Source: an uncultured Solirubrobacteraceae bacterium (GTDB lineage Bacteria; Actinomycetota; Thermoleophilia; Solirubrobacterales; Solirubrobacteraceae). Taken from it: a DNA stretch of 5,652 bases. Position 1 is the first letter of the stretch; every line of letters starts with the position of its first letter. Positions 1 through 4,795 of the stretch are shown one piece after another. Made by a program: the position numbers and the translations under genes. A model generated the notes under the pieces. It saw only the letters and a program-made list of their open reading frames with translations, was not told the origin of the DNA and did no database searches. The stretch is from the NCBI GenBank assembly GCA_955652215.1, contig CATPAX010000042.1, forward strand, positions 1-5,652, given 5' to 3'.

Positions 1-53
1 CCGTTATCGTGCTCGTGGGGATCGGGGCGATCGTCAGGCTGCTCGTCACCTGA
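1..53 (+). CDS. 3' end of an unidentified gene with a hydrophobic C-terminus (partial)
   Basis: Reading from base 3, the plus strand gives VIVLVGIGAIVRLLVT followed by a TGA stop at 51-53. The window cuts off everything upstream. Fourteen of the sixteen visible residues are hydrophobic or small and one is Arg, which suits the last transmembrane helix of a membrane protein or a buried C-terminal strand. Third codon positions are nearly all G or C, as in the clear genes of the window. The gene converges on the lysine-dehydrogenase-like gene that ends at 397. No family can be named from so little sequence. The minus strand is also open here, but its translation is rich in Asp, Pro and His and less convincing. 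Confidence 0.45.
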   Translation, partial: VIVLVGIGAIVRLLVT

Positions 54-246
54 GTCCCTCTCTATCGCTCCGTGTTTGCGCTGGGTCGAGACATGCGATG
101 GTGCTCGGAGTTGTTCCTTGCGAGGCTGTTGTGCAGCCCAGGTCTTGATCTGGGTGCTGCCTGTGATGACCTCCCCGCGGTCGGTGGCGAGCAGGGGGAG
201 CCATGACTTCCCGGTCGTTCGTCGCGCGAGGCGCCGACAGCTTGCC

Positions 247-263
247 GCCGCGATCGGCGCGGC
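247..263. repeat. GC-rich inverted repeat in the convergent gap
   Basis: Arms GCCGCG (247-252) and CGCGGC (258-263) flank the five bases ATCGG, giving a six-pair, all-G/C stem. It lies about 135 bases beyond the stop of the minus-strand operon and about 195 beyond the stop of the plus-strand gene. There is no T-run next to it. It could help stop transcription or be chance in GC-rich DNA. Confidence 0.3.
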
Positions 264-323
264 CGCCAACGGTGCCAGCATCGAGGCCCTTGTCCTCGGT
301 GTGCATGAAGGCGCAGCGACTTT

Positions 324-342
324 CGATCTGATTATCGGATCG
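324..342. repeat. 19-base near-perfect palindrome downstream of the operon
   Basis: Arms CGATCTGAT (324-332) and ATCGGATCG (334-342) surround a single central T. Eight of nine positions pair exactly and the ninth would be a T-G wobble in RNA read from the plus strand. It lies 55 bases beyond the stop of the lysine-dehydrogenase-like gene, inside the convergent gap. The compact symmetry with almost no spacer looks more like a protein binding site than an RNA hairpin. On the plus strand it is flanked by TTT before and TTG after, too few T for a standard terminator. Confidence 0.35.
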
Positions 343-396
343 TTGCTCCATCGCTTACCGGGTAGCCGTCCCGAGCATCGCGAGGCCAGCGAGAGA

Positions 397-1521
397 TCAG
401 CCTAGGGGTAGCGGCGCCTCTTCCCGCGCCGGCGTCGCACTCCCCTCCGCCATCAGCCGCCCGGCCGAGGTCTGCAGAAACGACTCGAGCGGGACGTCCT
501 CCTGACGGATGAATCCGGTTTCCGGAAGCGCTCCCTGCGCCAGCAGCTCGACCATCCCGACCGCCCCGGCGGCTGTGGTCCAAGAGATCGTCGTTCGGGT
601 CGCGCCCGCGACTTCTCTCGGGCGGTACGTGCGAACGAACTCCTCTCGTCTAAGCTGTCCACCCACCGAACCCTCGGCGGCCGCGTAAACGACGACGACG
701 TCGTCCCGGACCGGTGGACAAGCCGCGAACAGCAGCTCCTGCGCCAGCTCGGGTTTCGCTGCCAGCCGTAGTTCGCGCAGCACGAATCGGATGAGCTCGC
801 AGTGGCCCGGATACCGCACGGACTTGTAATCGAGGTGATCGACGCGCCCGGCAAAGGTGTCGCACATCGTCCCGAGGCCACCGGAGGTGGTGAACGCCTC
901 GTAACGCGCGCCGTCGATCATGATCGTCTCGAGCTCGGTCAGCGAGGGGATCGTCACGTGCTGACCATTCTGCAGCTGCTCGCAGGGCTTCAAGTACTCG
1001 TTGATCACTCCGGCGGGCGACCAGTTGAATGCGTAGCCGAGCGAGTTGTTGGGGCTCCGCGGTAGGGCCCCCACCCGCAGCGCAACGCTGTCGACTTGCG
1101 TGAGTGACGAGGCGAGGCTCGCTCCCACCAGGCAGATGAACCCGGGCGCGAGCCCGCAGTGGGGAATGAACGCGCTGGATCCGCTCTTCGCGAGTTGTTG
1201 GATGACCTGTGAGGTGGGAACGTCCTCCGTGAGGTCGAGGTAGTGGATCCCGGCGCTGTGCGCAGCCGCTGCGATGCCGACGTTCAGGTAGTAGGGCAGG
1301 CACGAGACCACTGCGTCCATGTCGGCAAACAGCGCCTCTGTCGCATCTGGGTCGGCGACGTCGAGGACCACCGCGCGGCCGTTCCGGGCTCTGCTGCCGT
1401 CGGCGTCAACACCGTGAACGTCGAACCCGCGCTCCTCGAGCATGTCCGCGATCAAGCCGCCGACGTTGCCGAGGCCGAGCACAGCGATGCGCTCGAAGCT
1501 CCTCTTGGGTTCGGTCGTCAT
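397..1521 (-). CDS. Lysine 6-dehydrogenase-like protein (saccharopine dehydrogenase fold)
   Basis: This 374-residue cytoplasmic protein most resembles bacterial lysine 6-dehydrogenases, which oxidatively deaminate the epsilon-amino group of L-lysine with NAD to give 2-aminoadipate 6-semialdehyde. An N-terminal Rossmann domain shows beta-strand IAVLGLGNVGG at residues 12-22 with Gly16, Gly18 and Gly21 as the dinucleotide loop. Asp39, at the end of the second strand, favours NAD over NADP. The catalytic-domain signatures of the family follow: PHCGLAPGFI (120-129), NWSPAGVINEY (166-176), EAFTTSGG (208-215) and DYKSVRYPGH (231-240). These match, from memory, the order in the Geobacillus enzyme (LGVAPG, EAFHTSGG, YKTIRYRGH). 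The length is normal for the family. The ATG lies 13 bases after the stop of the ALDH7-like gene, so the two are almost certainly co-transcribed. GGAG sits only one base before the ATG, too close for a normal Shine-Dalgarno, which suggests translational coupling. Other saccharopine-dehydrogenase-fold oxidoreductases remain possible. Confidence 0.9.
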   Translation of the reverse strand: MTTEPKRSFERIAVLGLGNVGGLIADMLEERGFDVHGVDADGSRARNGRAVVLDVADPDATEALFADMDAVVSCLPYYLNVGIAAAAHSAGIHYLDLTEDVPTSQVIQQLAKSGSSAFIPHCGLAPGFICLVGASLASSLTQVDSVALRVGALPRSPNNSLGYAFNWSPAGVINEYLKPCEQLQNGQHVTIPSLTELETIMIDGARYEAFTTSGGLGTMCDTFAGRVDHLDYKSVRYPGHCELIRFVLRELRLAAKPELAQELLFAACPPVRDDVVVVYAAAEGSVGGQLRREEFVRTYRPREVAGATRTTISWTTAAGAVGMVELLAQGALPETGFIRQEDVPLESFLQTSAGRLMAEGSATPAREEAPLPLG

Positions 1522-1527
1522 GCTCCG

Positions 1528-1544
1528 CAGCCTGTCACAGGCTG
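1528..1544 (-). repeat. Perfect 17-base inverted repeat at the ALDH/lysine dehydrogenase junction
   Basis: On the coding strand it reads CAGCCTGTGACAGGCTG: two perfect eight-base arms around one base. As RNA it can form a seven-pair stem whose three-base loop is exactly the UGA stop codon (1535-1537) of the upstream aldehyde dehydrogenase. The 3' arm carries the only AGG at a usual distance from the next gene's ATG at 1521. A ribosome finishing the upstream gene would melt this stem and expose the start region, which would couple translation of the two genes. It might instead be a DNA operator or partial terminator, though no T-run follows. Confidence 0.5.
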
Positions 1545-3106
1545 TAGTCGAGGTCGGCCTTGATCTCGGCGACGTCCATCTGCGCCTTCTGGAGCTTGCC
1601 GGCGAAGTCCCAGTTCATCGACTGCCAGCGGGTGAACTGCTCGAGCACCCAGACCCCGGACTGCCTGGCGCCGTTTCCGGACTTGCCGTTGCCGCCGAAT
1701 GGGAGGTGCGCCTCGGCGCCCGAGGTCGAGTTGTTGACGCTGACCATTCCGGCGGTGATCTGGTCGCGGAAGTGGAACACGCTACGTGGATCGTTGGTGT
1801 AGATCGCGCTCGAAAGCCCGTACCCGTGATTGTTGGCCAGCGTCATGGCCTCCTCCCAATCGGCGAACGAAGCAACTCCGACCAGCGGTCCGAACGTCTC
1901 CGTGTTCGCGATGTCGTCGTCCACGCGCACGCCGCTGACGATCGTGGGGTGGCAGTAGAGACCGCGCTCCGGATCCCCGACGAAGCCGGCTCGGGGGGAG
2001 GCGGAGGTGATGCGTCCGGTCGCAGAGGAGCCGTGCAGCGAATGGTGGTCGCGCACAAGGGCCAGATGGTCGCGCTCGAAGCGCTCGAGGAATTTCTCGT
2101 CGAGCATCGGGCCATACAGAACGTCCTCGGTGGGATCTCCGATCCGGGCGTCCTGCACAGCTCGTGCGAAGCGCTGCAGGAACTCGTCGTGCACGCGCTC
2201 GTGAACGATCGCGGTCCCGAGCGACGTGCAGCGCTGACCGGCGGTGCCGAAGCCGCTGAAGAGCGCGCCCTCGACCGCGAGATCGAGGCTCGCGTCTGGC
2301 ATCACGACCAGCGGGTTCTTGCCGCCGAGCTCGAGGCACGGCGACTGCAGGTGCCGGCCGCACAGCTCGCCGATCCGGCGGCCGACCTCGGTCGAGCCGG
2401 TGAACCCGACCTTCTGCACGAGGCCCTGCTCGAGCGCCTGCTCCAGCCCTTCGAAGGTGCTCGCCCCGTCGGCGAACAAGAGATTCAGGACACCCCGCGG
2501 CACTCCGGAGCGCCAGAGGAGCTCAGCCAGCGCATGCGCGGAGGCCGACGCGTACTCGGCCGGCTTCCAGACGATCGTGTTCCCGCACAGCAGCGCCGGA
2601 ATGATGTACCAGGAGGGCACCGCGGTCGGGAAATTGCCGGCGGTGATGATCGTCGCGACGCCGACCGGCGTGCGGTAGGTGAAGAGCTGCTTGTCGGACA
2701 TCTCCGAGGGGACTGTCATGCCGTACAGCCGCCGCCCTTCGCTGAGGAAGAACTCGCAGGTGTCGATCACCTCCTGAACCTCGCCGAGCGCCTCGCCGGT
2801 GGGCTTGCCGATCTCGCGGGTCACGATCGCCGCCAGCGCCGTCTTGTTGCGCCGCACAAGGCCCGCGGCGTTGGCGATCACCTGACCACGGACCGGAGCG
2901 GGCATTGCCGCCCATTCCTCCTGAGCCTGCCTCGCGGCGCCGCAGGCTGCGAGCACGGTCGAGGTGTCCCCGAGGCTGACGGACGCGATCACATCGTCGA
3001 GGTCGGCGGGATTGGTCGACTGGTAGGCCGAGCTGCCGTGCGCACGCTCGCCGCCGATCATGGACGCAAGTTCGGTGGCGGGGGGGTGAGTTCCAGTGGC
3101 GGTCAT
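1535..3106 (-). CDS. NAD(P)-dependent aldehyde dehydrogenase, ALDH7-like; probable 2-aminoadipate semialdehyde dehydrogenase
   Basis: A complete 523-residue aldehyde dehydrogenase, which oxidises an aldehyde to its acid through a cysteine thioester. Visible landmarks are the oxyanion Asn158 in TAGNFP (155-160), the cofactor residues Lys181 and Glu184 in WKPAEY, FTGSTEVG (235-242), the general base Glu259 in ELGGKN (259-264), the catalytic Cys293 in GQRCT, Glu403 in TETFGP, and PFGG (469-472). The helix GEVQEVIDTCEF (108-119) is typical of the ALDH7/antiquitin group, whose substrate is 2-aminoadipate semialdehyde. The C-terminus runs about 50 residues past PFGG. The gene lies just upstream of a lysine 6-dehydrogenase-like gene that would make this aldehyde, which supports that substrate. 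The ATG at 3106 is well supported: AAGGAG lies seven bases before it at 3114-3119. The start overlaps the stop of a small upstream ORF as ATGA. The aldehyde dehydrogenase call is certain. The exact substrate is inferred. Confidence 0.95.
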   Translation of the reverse strand: MTATGTHPPATELASMIGGERAHGSSAYQSTNPADLDDVIASVSLGDTSTVLAACGAARQAQEEWAAMPAPVRGQVIANAAGLVRRNKTALAAIVTREIGKPTGEALGEVQEVIDTCEFFLSEGRRLYGMTVPSEMSDKQLFTYRTPVGVATIITAGNFPTAVPSWYIIPALLCGNTIVWKPAEYASASAHALAELLWRSGVPRGVLNLLFADGASTFEGLEQALEQGLVQKVGFTGSTEVGRRIGELCGRHLQSPCLELGGKNPLVVMPDASLDLAVEGALFSGFGTAGQRCTSLGTAIVHERVHDEFLQRFARAVQDARIGDPTEDVLYGPMLDEKFLERFERDHLALVRDHHSLHGSSATGRITSASPRAGFVGDPERGLYCHPTIVSGVRVDDDIANTETFGPLVGVASFADWEEAMTLANNHGYGLSSAIYTNDPRSVFHFRDQITAGMVSVNNSTSGAEAHLPFGGNGKSGNGARQSGVWVLEQFTRWQSMNWDFAGKLQKAQMDVAEIKADLDYSL

Positions 3107-3252
3107 GAGCTTTCTCCTTGAAGTTGAGCGCGCCGGTACCAGCGCGGAGAGGTCGTGGGCGGGGGGCGCAGCGCGACCTCAACGTCGAGCCCCGACAGCG
3201 CCTCTACAAGTTGGTCAGCCCCACAGCGGCTGACGCGCACCGCAGCGCTCAC
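3103..3252 (-). CDS. Small uncharacterised ORF of 49 codons, coupled at both ends
   Basis: The apparent 142-base gap between the two aldehyde dehydrogenases is wholly filled by one open frame. It starts with GTG at 3252-3250, overlapping the preceding stop as GTGA, and ends with TGA at 3105-3103, overlapping the next ATG as ATGA. No Shine-Dalgarno precedes the GTG, so translation would depend on reinitiation by ribosomes ending the upstream gene. The predicted peptide alternates hydrophobic and charged residues in a strand-helix-strand pattern (AVRVSRC at 4-10, DQLVEALSG at 13-21, LDVEVAL at 22-28). It then has PPP at 30-32 and a basic aromatic tail with RWYRR at 37-41. There is one Cys (residue 10), no transmembrane segment and no signal peptide. 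Third-position GC is about 78 percent over the first 41 codons, and falls over the last eight where the next gene's ribosome site is embedded. I recognise no family. It may be a real small protein or a frame that keeps ribosomes moving through the gap. Confidence 0.5.
   Translation of the reverse strand: MSAAVRVSRCGADQLVEALSGLDVEVALRPPPTTSPRWYRRAQLQGESS
3114..3119 (-). promoter_or_regulatory. Strong Shine-Dalgarno for the ALDH7-like gene
   Basis: On the minus strand AAGGAG lies seven bases before the ATG at 3106, near the ideal sequence and spacing. It is the only strong ribosome binding site in the cluster and fixes the start of the second aldehyde dehydrogenase. It is embedded in the last codons of the small upstream ORF (CAA GGA GAA). 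Confidence 0.85.
3149..3180 (-). repeat. Inverted repeat inside the small ORF, upstream of the ALDH7-like gene
   Basis: Perfect seven-base arms GAGGTCG (coding-strand bases at 3180-3174) and CGACCTC (3155-3149) flank an 18-base C-rich loop. The stem would form in the mRNA about 30 bases before the Shine-Dalgarno of the second aldehyde dehydrogenase. No T-run follows, so it is unlikely to be an intrinsic terminator. It could modulate translation or RNA stability, or be chance. Confidence 0.35.
3214..3234 (-). repeat. Short hairpin just after the first aldehyde dehydrogenase
   Basis: Perfect seven-base arms GTCAGCC (coding-strand bases at 3234-3228) and GGCTGAC (3220-3214) enclose a seven-base loop, starting 15 bases past the stop of the first aldehyde dehydrogenase. 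The next bases are CAACTTGTAG, with no T-run, so any termination would be weak. It falls within codons 7-13 of the small ORF. Confidence 0.35.
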
Positions 3253-4709
3253 CACGAACGCAGATAGACGGTCTTCGTGCTGGTGAAGAAATGCCGGGCC
3301 GCCTTGCCTTGTTCGCGGGACATGCTGCTCGATCCCTTCACTCCGCCGAACGGGACATGCGGCTCGACGCCCGCGGTTTCCCGGTTTATGTGCACAAGCC
3401 CCGACTCGGTACGGCGAATGAACTCGGTCGCCTTGCCGAGATCCCTGGTGAACAGCGCCGAGGAGAGCCCGAACTCGGTGTCGTTCGCCTCCTTTATGCC
3501 CTCCTCGAAGTCTTCGACCTCCTGGACCACGAGCACGGGACCGAAGATCTCCTCTCGGAGCAGGGCGCTCCCGGGTGCGACGCCCGTGAGGATGGTCAGC
3601 GGGGCGAAGCAGTCATGCTCGTCGGAGACCCCGCCGGTTACGAACTCCGCCTGTTCCTCGCGTGCGAGCTCCATGTATCCCCGAACCGTTTCGCGCTGCT
3701 GGACGGAGGCCAGGGGACCGACATCGGTCTCGTCGTCGTAGGGATCCCCGACCGCCATCGCCTCGACGCGATCACGCAGCAGCTCGAGGAACTCAGAAAA
3801 GATCGAGCGCTCGACGTAAGCGCGGCTGGTCGCCGTGCACCGTTGCCCGGTGGCAAGCATCGCGCCTCGCGTTACTTGTGTCGCCGCATCCTCGAGGTCG
3901 GCGTCGGCGAGCACGATCGCCGGGTTCTTGCCGCCCAGCTCGAGCTGGACCTTGACGTTGCGATCGGCTACCGCCTGGCGCAGCCGGGTCCCAACGGCGC
4001 CCGACCCGGTGAACGTCACCGCGGCCAGGTGGGCGTTGCTGGTCAGCTCCGCGGACATCGCTCCGCCCTTACCGGTCAGCAGGTTCAGCACGCCGTCAGG
4101 GATCCCCGCCTCGGCGAGCGTCTCGGTGAGGAAAACGGCACTGCCGGAAGCTGCCTCGGCGGGCTTCCACACCACGGCGTTACCGAAGCCGAGCGCCGGC
4201 GCGAGCTTCCAGGTCGGGATCGCGAACGGGAAGTTCCAGGGGGTGATCGCGCATACGACCCCAAGAGGCTCCTCCACCGTGAGCAGCATCGTCGTCGGAT
4301 CGGCGCTCGGATACGTCTCGCCGGCCGGCTGTAGGACCTCGGCTGCGAAGTAGCGGAGGATCGCCACGCTTCGCGCTACCTCACCTCGGGCGTCGCGAAT
4401 CGTCTTACCCATGTCGGCGGTGAGCCGATGGGCGGCATCGTCGAGGCGGGCCTCGAGCAGATCGGCCGCGCGTCGTAGCACGTCCCCGCGAACGGCGGCC
4501 GACGTGGCTGCCCAGGCGGGCTGAGCCGCGTGAGCTGCCTCATAGGCGCTGCGCACGAGCTCCGCGTCTGCCGCCGCGAAGGCTCCGGTCATCCGGGAGA
4601 GATCCGCCGGGTCAAAGCGCTTGTAGCTTTGCTCCGCGGCGCGCCATGAGCCGCCGACGAAAAGCGTCGTGCCGTCGGCCAGAAGCGATGCTGGAGTAAT
4701 CGTGGTCAT
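3249..4709 (-). CDS. NAD(P)-dependent aldehyde dehydrogenase, alpha-ketoglutaric semialdehyde dehydrogenase-like
   Basis: A complete 486-residue cytoplasmic aldehyde dehydrogenase, the usual length for the superfamily. Catalytic and cofactor landmarks are all present: Asn159 in TPWNFPF (156-162), Lys182 and Glu185 in WKPAE, FTGSGAVG (233-240), the general base Glu257 in ELGGKN, the nucleophile Cys291 in GQRCT, Glu387 in EEIFGPV and PFGG (453-456). The segment TAGVEPHVPFGGVKGSSS and the following REQG...FFT..KTVYL tail recall alpha-ketoglutaric semialdehyde dehydrogenases of sugar-acid and hydroxyproline breakdown, such as the YcbD/GucD group. In a lysine operon a glutarate- or aminoadipate-type semialdehyde is also possible. 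The frame stays open to 5054, but only as antisense of rarA. The ATG at 4709, giving MTTITPASLLADG, places the first conserved strand normally. No good Shine-Dalgarno precedes it, and it overlaps the stop of a 12-residue leader ORF. It differs clearly from the other aldehyde dehydrogenase, so this is not a recent duplication. Confidence 0.95.
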   Translation of the reverse strand: MTTITPASLLADGTTLFVGGSWRAAEQSYKRFDPADLSRMTGAFAAADAELVRSAYEAAHAAQPAWAATSAAVRGDVLRRAADLLEARLDDAAHRLTADMGKTIRDARGEVARSVAILRYFAAEVLQPAGETYPSADPTTMLLTVEEPLGVVCAITPWNFPFAIPTWKLAPALGFGNAVVWKPAEAASGSAVFLTETLAEAGIPDGVLNLLTGKGGAMSAELTSNAHLAAVTFTGSGAVGTRLRQAVADRNVKVQLELGGKNPAIVLADADLEDAATQVTRGAMLATGQRCTATSRAYVERSIFSEFLELLRDRVEAMAVGDPYDDETDVGPLASVQQRETVRGYMELAREEQAEFVTGGVSDEHDCFAPLTILTGVAPGSALLREEIFGPVLVVQEVEDFEEGIKEANDTEFGLSSALFTRDLGKATEFIRRTESGLVHINRETAGVEPHVPFGGVKGSSSMSREQGKAARHFFTSTKTVYLRSW

Positions 4710-4744
4710 GAGTGGCTGCTCGGTGATAGTTGCCCTGTGGACAT
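4706..4744 (-). CDS. Possible 12-residue leader peptide before the operon
   Basis: An ATG at 4744 opens a 12-codon frame, MSTGQLSPSSHS, whose TGA overlaps the first aldehyde dehydrogenase ATG as ATGA. The main gene lacks a Shine-Dalgarno, so a coupled leader could load ribosomes onto it. The leader itself also lacks a clear ribosome site and its composition (Ser-rich, no Lys or Trp) gives no attenuation signal. The frame extends upstream as antisense of rarA, so only the part inside the intergenic gap is considered. It is speculative. Confidence 0.2.
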   Translation of the reverse strand: MSTGQLSPSSHS

Positions 4745-4795
4745 GGAGGTTATTGCGCGAAGGGCACCAACGCGCCGGCCATCCATACTTTGACC
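4710..4795. promoter_or_regulatory. Divergent promoter region between rarA and the catabolic operon
   Basis: These 86 bases must hold control signals for both directions. For rarA, TACTTT at 4786-4791 fits the TAnnnT -10 pattern and lies four bases before the ATG, as expected for a leaderless mRNA. No good -35 is visible. For the operon, TAACCT on the minus strand (4752-4747) is a possible -10, again without a clear -35. Two weak inverted repeats occur: GCGCG/CGCGC at 4755-4759 and 4771-4775, and TGCCCT/AGGGCA at 4731-4736 and 4761-4766. Either might be an operator, but short arms like these arise easily by chance. Confidence 0.5.
4786..4791 (+). promoter_or_regulatory. Candidate -10 element of a leaderless rarA promoter
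   Basis: TACTTT matches the TAnnnT pattern of vegetative actinobacterial promoters, and its end is four bases before the rarA ATG at 4796. Transcription would then start at or within a base or two of the initiation codon, which agrees with the lack of a ribosome binding site. There is no convincing -35 about 17-19 bases upstream. Confidence 0.35.

Larger units (their letters stand above)
54..396. other. Convergent intergenic region without a convincing gene
   Basis: This stretch lies between two genes that end towards each other, so terminators would be expected. It contains a GC-rich hairpin at 247-263 (arms GCCGCG and CGCGGC, loop of five) and a 19-base near-palindrome at 324-342. Neither is followed by a clear run of T on either strand, so classical intrinsic terminators are not evident. 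Short open frames exist on both strands, for example 166-405 plus (80 codons up to the stop) and 46-351 minus, but none has a good ribosome binding site or a recognisable product. High third-position GC moves from one minus-strand frame (about 315-205) to another (about 203-138), which might be the trace of a decayed gene. No tRNA or rRNA was seen. Confidence 0.6.

Noticed and set aside
76..405. A 109-codon plus-strand frame, or its shorter form from the ATG at 166
   Set aside because: The longer form begins at TTG. Neither start has a usable ribosome site, the product is not recognisable, and the frame runs into the 3' end of the minus-strand lysine dehydrogenase gene. A weak helix-turn-helix resemblance is not enough to call it.
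1442..3121. A 559-codon open frame on the plus strand across the ALDH7-like gene
   Set aside because: It is antisense to a gene with every aldehyde dehydrogenase catalytic motif. Its translation is a low-complexity mix of Arg, Gly, Ala, Val, Glu and Asp with no domain. Long antisense frames are expected where third positions are nearly all G or C.
3214..3234. Intrinsic terminator after the first aldehyde dehydrogenase
   Set aside because: The seven-pair stem is real, but the following bases are CAACTTGTAG rather than a T-run, and the overlapping small ORF argues for read-through into the next gene.
3291..4334. A 347-codon plus-strand frame across the first aldehyde dehydrogenase
   Set aside because: It is an antisense shadow of a complete enzyme, with the same GC-driven composition and no recognisable motif or ribosome binding site.
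1535..4709. The two aldehyde dehydrogenases as a tandem duplication
   Set aside because: They share only superfamily motifs. The substrate-region helices, the residues around the catalytic Asn and the C-terminal tails all differ, so they belong to different subfamilies.
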